From Haloarcula japonica DSM 6131 (GTDB lineage: Archaea > Halobacteriota > Halobacteria > Halobacteriales > Haloarculaceae): a DNA stretch of 64,000 nt. The first letter of the stretch is position 1; each line of letters starts with the position of its first letter. The notes under the pieces were generated by a model that saw only the letters and a list, made by a program, of their open reading frames with translations, made no database searches and was not told where the DNA came from. The stretch covers positions 77,745-141,744 of the forward strand of contig NZ_AOLY01000042.1 of assembly GCF_000336635.1 (NCBI RefSeq), in the 5' to 3' direction. A program made the translations under genes and the position numbers. Shown here piece by piece: positions 17,271 through 25,891 of this stretch.

Positions 17271-18425
17271 ATGACCACACGTTTCGGCGCACCCGGAACC
17301 GGACTGTCCCGGCGTGAGTTTCTCGCGGCAACTGGCGCGACGGGTATCGCTTCGTTAGCAGGCTGTTCGGCGGGCGGAGCTAACGAGCCAGCAGCAACGA
17401 GCGATACGGCCACGCAGACACAAACTGACTCGCCTAATCTCCCCTACACCAGCCCTCCAACAGTCGTCAACGTCGACGAGCAGGGTGGTGGAGTGACGAT
17501 GCGGACTCAACAGGCCCGCCACGCCGTCCACCCGCTCGATACAATGGGTGGGCCCGTCGAATTCCCACGCGTCTGGGCGTTCCAGGCCGACGACAACGAC
17601 CCCAGCGTCCCAGGCCCAATTCTCAGAACGACCGAGGGTAACGCGATGGAGGTGACACTCGACAACACCGATGGCCGACGTCCCCACACGATTCACTTCC
17701 ACGGAATTCGCAAGACGTGGGAGAACGACGGCGTCCCGACGACGACCGGGATTCAGGTCCCGCCAGGGGAGACACACACCTACGAGATTCCCGCTAACGT
17801 CCCTGGAACGCATTTCTACCATTGCCACTTCCAGACCCACCGGCATATCGACATGGGCATGTACGGGATCTACCGAGTTGATCCCGAAGGCTACGAACCG
17901 GCGGACCGCGAATACTTCATGACGATCAAGGACTGGGATTCGCGGGTTCCGCGGAAGTGGGCCGGTGAGGCGGACTTCACATACAATTCGGCCAGTCGCA
18001 ATCCGGACGTGTTCACCGTCAACGGGAAGAGCGCACCCCGAACGCTGCACCCCGAAGAAGGCTCACCGATCATCGTCGACGAGGGCGACTCAGTTCGCAT
18101 CCACCTCGTCAACGGTGGATACATGTCGCACCCGATGCATATCCATAACCACCGCTTCCAGCGTGTCGAAAAGGACGGCGGGACGATTCCAGAGGCTGCC
18201 CGCCACGACATGGACGTCACGAACGTCGCCCCCGCTGAACGACACACGATCGAATTTACTGCCGATGCAGACCCCGGCATCTACCTGATGCACTGCCACA
18301 AGGTCAACCACGTGATGAACGGCACGTTCTATCCCGGCGGGATGCTCACCGGCGTGGTCTATCGGTCCGTCATGGATACTGACATTTTCAACCAACTTAT
18401 GGAGTACGCTGGCTACTCCACGTAG
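17271..18425 (+). CDS. Two-domain multicopper oxidase, Tat-exported
   Basis: 384 residues. A Tat motif (SRREFLAA) is followed by an LAGC lipobox at Cys32. Cupredoxin domain one has HFHG (142-145) and HFYHCHFQTHRHIDM (181-195); domain two has HPMHIHNH (287-294) and MHCHKVNHVM (340-349). Each domain carries a HCH element with a Cys, so both may hold a type 1 copper, as in type A two-domain laccases, with a trinuclear site at the trimer interface. Likely roles are Cu(I) oxidation or laccase-type oxidation outside the cell. Nitrite reductase is the main alternative. Confidence 0.85.
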   Translation: MTTRFGAPGTGLSRREFLAATGATGIASLAGCSAGGANEPAATSDTATQTQTDSPNLPYTSPPTVVNVDEQGGGVTMRTQQARHAVHPLDTMGGPVEFPRVWAFQADDNDPSVPGPILRTTEGNAMEVTLDNTDGRRPHTIHFHGIRKTWENDGVPTTTGIQVPPGETHTYEIPANVPGTHFYHCHFQTHRHIDMGMYGIYRVDPEGYEPADREYFMTIKDWDSRVPRKWAGEADFTYNSASRNPDVFTVNGKSAPRTLHPEEGSPIIVDEGDSVRIHLVNGGYMSHPMHIHNHRFQRVEKDGGTIPEAARHDMDVTNVAPAERHTIEFTADADPGIYLMHCHKVNHVMNGTFYPGGMLTGVVYRSVMDTDIFNQLMEYAGYST

Positions 18426-18629
18426 AGACCCTCTACACCACGACCAGGACAGGATCTAACTGAACGATAGGGGTTACCCAACCCAGGTGGACTCCTGTTG
18501 GTTCGACATCACCCCGCTAAAACAGCCGTCGCTAGGACTGCGAACCGGTCATCGAAATAATCTGAATCAACACAGCTGGGGGCTAGCATGGACCGCAACA
18601 CAGCGGATTCCGGCTACTGGGTCGGCCTA

Positions 18630-18815
18630 TTATGCACTGGCGCGGAACTCGCCATGTTTCATTCCCAGGAAGAACGCGATGACCGAGAAGATAATCATCG
18701 AGGGCAGAACCATCATAAAGACCGTCGAGGAGGTCATCACGGTCGTGAGCGCAATCGCCGCGACGGCGACAATTACGACAAGGGGGGCCACCGAGCGCAC
18801 AAAGTCGAATTCCAT
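18630..18815 (-). CDS. Two-helix small membrane protein, DUF7333-like (second copy)
   Basis: 61 residues from the ATG at 18815. It begins MEFDFVRSV, has two hydrophobic helices and ends GMKHGEFRASA. It is paralogous to the gene at 5911 (same MEFD start and KHGE[FY]RA end). It is convergent with the multicopper oxidase at about 200 bases. Function unknown. Confidence 0.6.
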   Translation of the reverse strand: MEFDFVRSVAPLVVIVAVAAIALTTVMTSSTVFMMVLPSMIIFSVIAFFLGMKHGEFRASA

Positions 18816-18970
18816 ATGTACAGTTGTGACCGGATAGACAAAACCGTTAACAAAGTAGATTTGCTGGAAGCCGGTATTGACACGGTGCGAGCGGAAGCCC
18901 ACCCTTTCACAGTCATTGCCGGAGTCGATTATCTAACATGTTCGACGCCCACTCACGCCGATTCTGAAAG

Positions 18971-18989
18971 CCGTGCACCCGGTGCACGG
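18971..18989. repeat. Perfect inverted repeat CCGTGCAC-CCG-GTGCACGG
   Basis: Two 8-base arms separated by three bases lie in the 283-base gap upstream of the DUF7333-like gene. The half-sites CCGTGC/GCACGG recur in a second palindrome at 48400-48412 upstream of the YHS/TRASH pair. It could be a regulator site or a transcript end; nothing else is recognised in the gap. Confidence 0.4.
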
Positions 18990-19098
18990 AGTTCCTCGAT
19001 TCCATCGCTGAGTTTGCCAGCACTAATCGCAGCCAAATCAGCAACTACTGTTCAGCCATAGGACGACGTCAAGACAGAGTAGGAGGTAAAAGAGAGGA

Positions 19099-19851
19099 CT
19101 ACTCATATTGGGAGATGATCTCCAAGATATCGACAAACGTCGCCAATACCGGATAATCAACCTCCAGACCCTCATAGAGATATGAACAGAGGTCAGTGTA
19201 GGCATCCACGTCTGCCGACCGATCGATTCGATGAGCGTGGATTTCCTCCTGCCGTTGCTGGATCCAACTCTTACATTCATCATTCAACGTATGAAGCGTC
19301 TCGTATCGGTCGGTTAGTTCAATATCTGAGTTCCCCTGTAATTTCGTAGAATCAAGTTCTGCTATCGCCTCTCGAATCTCTTGAACTGTAGATTGCACGT
19401 CTTTGAGGGTAGTGAATTCATCCTGGAGGCTCTCCAGAAAGACTCGGCGGTTGTCAATACACTGCTGTGCGGCCTCGAGGAGCCGTTGTTTGATGAGCGG
19501 TGAGAACGTAGTCGCTTCTGAGATCAGGAGCAACACATCGGCCCCGAATTCGGCACTGAGGCTCGCCTCGAACGAATCACCGTACACGTCGCCGTAGTGG
19601 TCGACCGCCATCACAGTATCATGATACCACGGCTCGATGGTATTACGGACCGACTTCTCTTCGGATGTAAGGTTCTGATCCACTCCAACAACGGACCGTT
19701 CGAACCGAGGAGTCTGTGTGTCGACGGTCTGGATACGCTGGCGAAACCGTTGGAAGGCTTGACATTCGCGCTCAACCTCACGTCGTTCTCGTAGAACACT
19801 ATCGAGGGCAGCATCCGTGTATGTCGGCCACGGGCCTTGTGCGAGTGTCAT
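19099..19851 (-). CDS. Coiled-coil haloarchaeal protein, DUF7260-like
   Basis: 250 residues, almost entirely helical and charged, with no membrane segment or Cys cluster. Stretches such as VLRERREVERECQAFQRFRQRIQ and DDVQ/REIREAIAEL suggest coiled coils. The central motif GDVYGDSFEASLSAEFGADVLLLISEATTFSPLIKQRLLEAAQQCIDNRR resembles a widespread haloarchaeal family whose role is unknown; the DUF number is from memory. It stands alone, about 100 bases from the halocyanin gene on the same strand. Confidence 0.6.
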   Translation of the reverse strand: MTLAQGPWPTYTDAALDSVLRERREVERECQAFQRFRQRIQTVDTQTPRFERSVVGVDQNLTSEEKSVRNTIEPWYHDTVMAVDHYGDVYGDSFEASLSAEFGADVLLLISEATTFSPLIKQRLLEAAQQCIDNRRVFLESLQDEFTTLKDVQSTVQEIREAIAELDSTKLQGNSDIELTDRYETLHTLNDECKSWIQQRQEEIHAHRIDRSADVDAYTDLCSYLYEGLEVDYPVLATFVDILEIISQYE

Positions 19852-19954
19852 CGACAGCGTATGTCTCCATACTGTCGGTCCGAAGCACAGTCAATGTCGG
19901 CCATATGGTGTACAAGCGATTCCGGAGCGCACAGCTCGCAGTATACGCGGCCGC

Positions 19955-20518
19955 CTACCCGGAGAACGAGCTGTACGAGACGCTGCCTTGATCAACGATG
20001 GTCTGGCTTTCGGGGACGTCTCCGTCCGGCGGCATACTCCCCTCCGCGGGACCGCCGGGTTCGCCAACGACGATCCGACCGACCATCCCCAGAGTCTTGT
20101 GCGGGATACAGAAGTAATCGTACGTCCCCGTGGTCTCGAACGTGTGCTCGAACGTTGCGCCCTGTTCACTCAGCGTTTCGCTATTGAACGTTTCTGCGCT
20201 TTCGGGAATCCGGGTAACTGATGCTGAGCTCGTTCCCTCTTTGTAGGCGGTTGCCGAGTGACTGCCGCTCTGGATTTCGAATGTCACAGTTTCCCCGGAT
20301 TCGATGAACAGACCAATGGGATCGAAATAATACTCGCTCCCGTCAGTGACCATCATAACAGTATTCGAGTCTCCAGACCCACCAGCTGTCTCCTGCGTTT
20401 CAGTCGTGGTCGGCTCACCGCCACCGTCTCCGTTCCCCGAACTACTGCATCCAGCGAGACCAGTTACGCCACCTGTTGCGAGAATTCCGGCTGTCTTGAG
20501 AACCTGTCGACGCTCCAT
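19955..20518 (-). CDS. Halocyanin-like blue copper lipoprotein
   Basis: 187 residues. The N-terminus has ERRQVLK plus the lipobox LAGC at Cys24, then a Gly/Thr-rich linker. The cupredoxin domain has the type 1 copper ligands His87 (SGSHSATAY), Cys137, His140 and Met145 (YFCIPHKTLGM). The tail GEPGGPAEGSMPPDGDVPESQTIV also occurs in the halocyanin at 51907, so the two are close paralogues. It should carry electrons outside the membrane, for example to a terminal oxidase or from the multicopper oxidase. Confidence 0.9.
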   Translation of the reverse strand: MERRQVLKTAGILATGGVTGLAGCSSSGNGDGGGEPTTTETQETAGGSGDSNTVMMVTDGSEYYFDPIGLFIESGETVTFEIQSGSHSATAYKEGTSSASVTRIPESAETFNSETLSEQGATFEHTFETTGTYDYFCIPHKTLGMVGRIVVGEPGGPAEGSMPPDGDVPESQTIVDQGSVSYSSFSG

Positions 20519-20616
20519 ACCACATTATCAAAGACCCCAACATAAGGGGAAACGGCGGATTCCCACTGAATAGGACACCGACCAGACCTGAAGTACTGAA
20601 GCTCCAAGTTGAAGCT

Positions 20617-20691
20617 GCTCCGTTGGTGTAGCTCGGCCAACCATCTCGGCATCTCACGTCGAGGACCGAGGTTCAAATCCTCGACGGAGCA
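20617..20691 (+). tRNA. tRNA-Glu (anticodon CTC)
   Basis: 75 bases. The acceptor stem GCTCCGT pairs perfectly with ACGGAGC, with discriminator A at 20691. The T arm is CGAGG-TTCAAAT-CCTCG. The anticodon stem TCGGC/GTCGA includes one G-T pair, and the loop ATCTCAC reads CTC at positions 34-36. No 3' CCA is encoded. No intron is apparent. I saw no partial copy of its 3' end elsewhere in the window by eye, so use as an integration site is not supported. Confidence 0.93.
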
Positions 20692-20731
20692 TCCCCGATC
20701 TGATCCACTGCCCTACCCATAACCCTCACAG

Positions 20732-21151
20732 ATGGCTACCGCACAACAAGGGACTGAGGAACACATTTTGACCCGCTATGCCTCCGTAGAGATCGGTACA
20801 ATCACCAGTCCGTGTCTGATTGTTCTTGCCACCGCAACGGTTGTATACAACTGGCCACCGGCTGTACTCGGCTGGTTTGTATCCGGCCTACTCGGACTTC
20901 TCATCGCAGTAGTATCCGGCCGGACGTCAGCAATCAGGCCCAGTCTCATCAAATGGCTCCGGGCTGAGTCAAGAGGCGATTTAGCGGTGAATGCGATTGC
21001 ATACAACGGCGTCTTGATTATTGGCACCGTACTTGGACAGATCGTGTGGACAGCATCGAATAGTCTCCTACTCGCTGCAGGGGTTGGAGCCGTTCTTCCG
21101 GTCTGGTTCTTCAAGCATATACAGTTCCTCGTATTTCTGGACGGCGAGTGA
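20732..21151 (+). CDS. Small polytopic membrane protein, hypothetical
   Basis: 139 residues starting 40 bases after the tRNA. Four hydrophobic stretches are separated by short polar loops, one containing SGRTSAIRPSLIKWLRAESRGDLAVN. No motif, metal ligand or family is recognised. It faces the same way as the 403-residue membrane protein 130 bases downstream, but the spacing does not prove an operon. Confidence 0.55.
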   Translation: MATAQQGTEEHILTRYASVEIGTITSPCLIVLATATVVYNWPPAVLGWFVSGLLGLLIAVVSGRTSAIRPSLIKWLRAESRGDLAVNAIAYNGVLIIGTVLGQIVWTASNSLLLAAGVGAVLPVWFFKHIQFLVFLDGE

Positions 21152-21279
21152 ATTCACCGTGCCGATCGTACTTTCGGAGGGGGATATTTCCACAGCCAGC
21201 AGGATCTAACGACAGTCAAGCCCAGGATATCAGAGGTAAATCAGTCAGGTAGAAGTGCCTCTCTGTCCAAGACAGAATA

Positions 21280-22491
21280 ATGTCACCGGAAGAGCGTCAC
21301 CCACGTGGAGATCCCTCCCGTGGACAGACCACTCGAATCGGGTCTGTTCGGCCACTCTCTGTACTTCTTGCCGCAATTGTTACGCTCACTCAGGTTCCCG
21401 TCGCGTCCGCCCACGGTACAACCGGAAGCGGTGGACTCTCGCAAGGACACGGTGTACTTCTTGCTTTCGTTGGTGCCGTTATTCTCGGCGGCTTCATCCT
21501 TCTCAAACGGACCGATCGCATCACCTCAACAACCGCCCTTTACGGCGTATTTGTCGGGATCTCCATCACGGCACTCGGAGCAATTCTCTTCGAAGGGCTC
21601 TCCCCAGATCCGACATATACTGCGAGTTCGATGCCGTTCCCCCGGTCGTGGTATCAGCCGTTGGCCCTACTGAGTGGCTTGGGCATCATGGTCGCGAGCT
21701 TCATCGTTGGGTGGCTCCGCTGGCCATCCCGCCCACGATACACGTTCCTCGGCATCCTCATGGGATTGTGGATCTCGTACCCCTACCTCATTCCTGGACT
21801 GGCAAGTGATACACACCCACTTGGGTACGCAATCGTCCTCGGAACACCAATTCTAGTCGGCTACGTTGTCTGGAAGGACGCAGGGAGTGTCATTCGCGCA
21901 GTCATGCGTGATCCGGTTGCGCGTCGCTTCGGCATCGGCGTCGGTGTCGTGTTAGCACTCTTTTTCGTCTCTATAACAGGATACCTCTCGTTTTTCCCCG
22001 AGGAGGGCTTCCCCGAAGAGGTGACGGTCGTCGTTCTACCCGCAATCTATCAGCTAGTATCGTGGCCGACGCTCGAAATCGCGATTCCGCATCTCCCGTT
22101 CATACATATCCCGTTCTTCCTAGCCCTGTCACCCGGCCAGGTCATCGTCGTCGGGATGCTAAGCGCACTCATCGGGTTAAACGCCGCTCTCATCGCCCGT
22201 CACTGGCGCGTCGAGGAACGAGCCGGCATGACCGAAGGGACCGCCGGAAGCGCTGCAATCGTCGGGACGTGTACCTGTGGATGCTGTGGGCCACTCGTCG
22301 CGAAGATCGCGGTACTTGCTGCCGGGCCATCGATTGCCGCCCCTCTCTACTGGGTGTTCGTCGATTCGGCCTCGCCGCTCAGTGCAGTATTCATCGTTGG
22401 AAGCTTCGTCCTCTTCACGGGGAGCCTAATCTACTCGGTCCAAGCAGCCCGACAGCCCGATCAATCGGCTGCCATCATCCCGGCGGACTGA
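21280..22491 (+). CDS. Polytopic membrane protein with Cys-rich TCTCGCCGP motif
   Basis: 403 residues with about ten helices and a possible cleaved or anchored N-terminal segment (LSVLLAAIVTLTQVPVASAHG). The striking feature is GTCTCGCCGPLVAKIAVLAAGPS, in which Cys331, Cys333, Cys335 and Cys336 lie at the edge of a helix. Such a cluster could bind a soft metal or form a redox site. A His-containing loop HGTTGSGGLSQGHG follows the N-terminal segment. The downstream CPW-type ATPase is convergent. The protein may transport or sense metal, but no family is recognised. Confidence 0.6.
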   Translation: MSPEERHPRGDPSRGQTTRIGSVRPLSVLLAAIVTLTQVPVASAHGTTGSGGLSQGHGVLLAFVGAVILGGFILLKRTDRITSTTALYGVFVGISITALGAILFEGLSPDPTYTASSMPFPRSWYQPLALLSGLGIMVASFIVGWLRWPSRPRYTFLGILMGLWISYPYLIPGLASDTHPLGYAIVLGTPILVGYVVWKDAGSVIRAVMRDPVARRFGIGVGVVLALFFVSITGYLSFFPEEGFPEEVTVVVLPAIYQLVSWPTLEIAIPHLPFIHIPFFLALSPGQVIVVGMLSALIGLNAALIARHWRVEERAGMTEGTAGSAAIVGTCTCGCCGPLVAKIAVLAAGPSIAAPLYWVFVDSASPLSAVFIVGSFVLFTGSLIYSVQAARQPDQSAAIIPAD

Positions 22492-22533
22492 GGTAAGGTA
22501 TCTACTGTGATCTCACGGTACCTAGGGGGACAA

Positions 22534-22728
22534 ATGCCTCAATATATGAGGGGAAAACGTCGTCAGTACGTGTTTTTGGAACTGGCAGCGGTACTGATCG
22601 TTGTCGGCACCTTCGCAACCGGCTTCCTCCCGTCGACGCCGTTCTACCAAGTCCTCTCCGGAGGCATCATCGTTGCGGGCTTTGCGGTCGGGTACGCGGG
22701 GCTCGGTGCCTTTGAATTGCTCGAATGA
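22534..22728 (+). CDS. Two-helix small membrane protein, hypothetical
   Basis: 64 residues from the ATG at 22534 (MPQYMRGKRRQYVFLEL); a GTG at 22507 would add nine residues. A basic head is followed by two hydrophobic helices (FLELAAVLIVVGTFATGFLP and VLSGGIIVAGFAVGYAGLGAF). It follows the Cys-motif membrane gene by about 40 bases and could be its small subunit. Unknown function. Confidence 0.5.
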   Translation: MPQYMRGKRRQYVFLELAAVLIVVGTFATGFLPSTPFYQVLSGGIIVAGFAVGYAGLGAFELLE

Positions 22729-22791
22729 AGCGATAGGAATCGTCTTCACCCGGTTACAGCAGGTATCTGCCGCTTCGCTGGGTTGGTGCCG

Positions 22792-25317
22792 CTACTCGTG
22801 AAGCAGGTCTCGAAACGAATTCGCTGCGAGGAGACCGCCGGTCGCCACGACCGCACCCATCGCGAACACCGGATTCAGCAACCCCGTCGCTGCGAGTGGC
22901 ATCGTGACCCCATTATAGAGCAGCGCTAGCCCGTTGTTCTGTTTGACACGCCGACGAGCTGCATCTGCGAGATCGAACGTCGTCTCCACCGCCGCGAGGT
23001 CATCATCGACGATAGAAATATCCGCGGCATCGGACGCGAGTGCCGTTCCACCACCGAGCGAGATTCCCAGGTCTGCGGTCGCAAGAGCCGGTGCATCGTT
23101 CGTTCCATCACCAACCATTGTAACCTGTCCCCGGGACTGTAACCGCCGGATCGTCGCGGTCTTGCCTGCCGGCGGGACCCCCGCAAACACGTGATCGACG
23201 GCAGGATGACTGTCGAGAAAGTCAGTAGCAGCCTCGTCATCACCGGTCAGAACAACGATCTCGATATCACGGTCATTCAGCTGCGTGAGTGTGTCATCCC
23301 AACCTGCCCGTGGTTCGTCCCCCACGACGACGACGCCCTCTGCATGACCGTCACGACCGACGACGACCGGAAGGTGACCGGCCGTTCGTGCCTCTGCGGC
23401 ACGCGTCTCGATCTGCTCGCTCACCGACCACCCAAGTTCCGCGAAGAGATCGAGATTCCCGACGAGAACGCGCGTGTCCTCGACGACTCCTTCGACGCCG
23501 GTCGCGTGGCTCGTGAATTCGGTGATGTCCGCTGCGTACTCGTGGTCACTGCCATCGGCAACCCCCCCATCGGCTCTTGAGCGATCGCCCTCCTGATTCC
23601 TTTGTGCAAACGTATTCACGATTGCGTCGGCCGCTGGGTGGGATGCTCGCTGTTCGAGGGCCGCGACGGTTTCAAGGAGATCCGACGGTGCATCCACCTC
23701 GAGGACATCCATCTGGCCGGTCGTGAGAGTCCCTGTTTTGTCGAAGACGACGACGTCGACGTTCCGAAGGCGCTCGAAGACTGTCTCGTCGAAGATGACG
23801 ATGCCCCGCTCTACCGCTTGTTCGATACTGGTTGCCACCGAGAGCGGGGTTGCCAGGCCAAGTGCCCACGGACATCCCACTAAGAGAACTACCAGCGCCG
23901 TCAGGACGGCGACGGGAATACCAGTCCCCACCAGAAGCGACCCCAATCCAGCGAGTACCGCCCCACCGACGACGACCGGGATGATGACTGACGCGAGCTT
24001 ATCGGCCTGCCGCTGGACACCGTGATCCCCACTCTGGAGATTCCAGACAGAGGTGACGAGGCGATCGATACTACTGGTTGTCCCATCGCTCACCGTGAGG
24101 ACAGCAGCCCCATTTGTGACGACCGCCCCGCCGACGACCTCGTCCCCAGCTTGTTTCGATACCGGGAGCGACTCGCCCGTCACGATCGCTTCATCGACCG
24201 TGCACTCACTCTCAGCGAGAACACCATCGACTGGGATGCGTTCGCCCTCACGGACGAGAACCCGTTCCCCGGGTTCCAGACTGTGTACGTCGACCATCGT
24301 CGTCCCATCGGCGCCATACCGCCTGGCTTCGGTGACGTGGGAGATAGTGAGATTCGTCAGGCGATCCATCGCTCGCTGCTTGCTCAGTGATTCGTAGAAG
24401 ATGGCGGCCACCACACTCGCGGCAACCACGATCGTGAGGTCGTAGAAAACGTCGAGTCGACCGAGGAGAAAGGCAATCGTGCTGTACACGTAGGCGCTCA
24501 CCACGGTGATCGCGACGAGAAAGTCCGTATTCGGCTGTCGCATCTTCAGACTGACATACGCACCCTGTAACAGCGGCAGGCCGGTAAACACGAGGACGAC
24601 ACCCGTCAGAACGAGAAAGAGCGGGAGGATCAACAGGCCATCTCCACCGCCGATCCCGGACGTACTCGCGTACATATCGAGCGTCCCCTCACCAAAGAAC
24701 GACGAGAGCTGCGCCGGATAGAGGAGGACCGCATATGGGAGGAGCATGAACGTCCCGAAAATGACGCCAGCAGCGTAACGGAATCCCAGCACCTCGTCAA
24801 TCCCTCGTTCATTCGGCTCGTCCGACCGGCGCGACTGTCCGATTATAGTCGGTGTGTCATCGCTCCCTCCAGCACGGAGGGTTGCCGAATAGCCGAGTGT
24901 ACTCAGGGTATCACAGAGAGTTTCCTTCGAGACGCGATCAGGGTCGTATGTGATACGAACCGTCTCGGTGACGTAGCTTGCTGCCACGTCTACAACACCC
25001 TCGCAGTCCTCGGCGACTGATTCAAGAAATGCTTCACACGTCGCACAGTGCATCCCGTCGACCTGAAAGAAAGCTCGTTCCTCAGACCCTAATCGAGGGG
25101 TATCCGCATCGCGTTCGCCCGCCCCAGCACCGGACTCGCGCATGGGGTCGTCTGTCGGGTCCATCCGACTGTGGACTCCATCGCCACCGAGTACTCGATG
25201 GACGTTTCGACATCCATCACAGCAGAAGACGGTGTCGTTCTCACCCACGACTCTATCGTCAGGGACAGCCCTACCACAAAGCGCGCACGTGGAAGATGAG
25301 GATTGAGATGAAGACAC
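22792..25317 (-). CDS. P1B-type ATPase with CPW motif (CopA-like fold)
   Basis: 841 residues. The N-terminus has a TRASH/YHS-like site (Cys11, Cys14, Cys32, Cys33, Cys36), then an HMA domain with HCATC (Cys91, Cys94). The membrane metal site reads CPW at 482-484 where copper pumps have CPC. DKTGT (Asp about 526), TGES, SHP and GDGTNDAP are all intact, so catalysis should be preserved. The last helix has FAMGAVVATGGLLAANS rather than the copper MxxSS signature. Metal selectivity is therefore uncertain, though the N-terminal sites favour Cu(I). It is divergent from the PadR gene at 25527. Confidence 0.88.
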   Translation of the reverse strand: MSSSQSSSSTCALCGRAVPDDRVVGENDTVFCCDGCRNVHRVLGGDGVHSRMDPTDDPMRESGAGAGERDADTPRLGSEERAFFQVDGMHCATCEAFLESVAEDCEGVVDVAASYVTETVRITYDPDRVSKETLCDTLSTLGYSATLRAGGSDDTPTIIGQSRRSDEPNERGIDEVLGFRYAAGVIFGTFMLLPYAVLLYPAQLSSFFGEGTLDMYASTSGIGGGDGLLILPLFLVLTGVVLVFTGLPLLQGAYVSLKMRQPNTDFLVAITVVSAYVYSTIAFLLGRLDVFYDLTIVVAASVVAAIFYESLSKQRAMDRLTNLTISHVTEARRYGADGTTMVDVHSLEPGERVLVREGERIPVDGVLAESECTVDEAIVTGESLPVSKQAGDEVVGGAVVTNGAAVLTVSDGTTSSIDRLVTSVWNLQSGDHGVQRQADKLASVIIPVVVGGAVLAGLGSLLVGTGIPVAVLTALVVLLVGCPWALGLATPLSVATSIEQAVERGIVIFDETVFERLRNVDVVVFDKTGTLTTGQMDVLEVDAPSDLLETVAALEQRASHPAADAIVNTFAQRNQEGDRSRADGGVADGSDHEYAADITEFTSHATGVEGVVEDTRVLVGNLDLFAELGWSVSEQIETRAAEARTAGHLPVVVGRDGHAEGVVVVGDEPRAGWDDTLTQLNDRDIEIVVLTGDDEAATDFLDSHPAVDHVFAGVPPAGKTATIRRLQSRGQVTMVGDGTNDAPALATADLGISLGGGTALASDAADISIVDDDLAAVETTFDLADAARRRVKQNNGLALLYNGVTMPLAATGLLNPVFAMGAVVATGGLLAANSFRDLLHE

Positions 25318-25463
25318 AATTGATTACCACCGGCTGACAGCTGACCGAGCACAGCCATGGAACCTCAACGGCGACCTCGGCCGAAGCGCCATTACCGGTG
25401 ATACAGAGGCATGGGTATTAAGCGCTGTTTGGAGACGAGTGTACTGGTAGATATCCTCGATCC

Positions 25464-25518
25464 GAAGCTCTGCTTCTGAGTACCAGAGAGAACATATGCC
25501 ATCCCTCAAAAATAGGGA
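25464..25518. promoter_or_regulatory. Nested inverted repeats in PadR / CPW-ATPase divergent promoter
   Basis: GAAGC-TCT-GCTTC (25464-25476) lies between CTGGTA (25444-25449) and its complement TACCAG (25481-25486). A second repeat, TCCCT-N7-AGGGA (25502-25518), ends eight bases before the PadR ATG. These symmetries are candidates for PadR autoregulation and control of the ATPase. Confidence 0.4.
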
Positions 25519-25526
25519 GCAGACGG

Positions 25527-25823
25527 ATGCACGATCTAACCGGGTTCCAGCGGGACGTCTTGTACGTTATCGCCGGGCTCGAGGAACCACACGGGCTCGC
25601 AGTAAAGGCCGAACTCGACGACTACTACGAACAAGAGATCAATCATGGGCGGCTCTATCCAAACCTCGACGACCTCGTCGGCAAAGGCCTCCTGGAGAAA
25701 GGTGAACTCGACAAACGGACGAACGTGTACACGGTCACACAACGCGGAGTGCGGGAGATCGAGGCGCGACGTGAGTGGGAAAGCCAGTATTTAGAGGACG
25801 TGAACGCACCCACTACGTCGTAG
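25527..25823 (+). CDS. PadR-family transcriptional regulator
   Basis: 98 residues. The winged-helix core is GFQRDVLYVIAGLEEPHGLAVKAELDDYYEQEINHGRLYPNLDDLVGKGLLEKGELDKRTNVYTVTQRG, the standard PadR pattern with the Tyr-Pro-x-Leu recognition helix and basic wing. It is transcribed divergently from the CPW-type ATPase with about 210 bases between starts that contain inverted repeats. It therefore may repress that pump, though PadR proteins usually sense organic ligands; no metal ligands are seen. Confidence 0.85.
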   Translation: MHDLTGFQRDVLYVIAGLEEPHGLAVKAELDDYYEQEINHGRLYPNLDDLVGKGLLEKGELDKRTNVYTVTQRGVREIEARREWESQYLEDVNAPTTS

Positions 25824-25891
25824 AACCAGGCGAGTAGAACTCAATATCAAAGCGGGACTGCTTTACCCACTTCCCACGAATACGCATTGAG

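Noticed and set aside
20617..20691. tRNA-Glu as integration site for the 62399 recombinase
   Set aside because: No repeat of the tRNA 3' end was seen in the window and the two are 42 kb apart.
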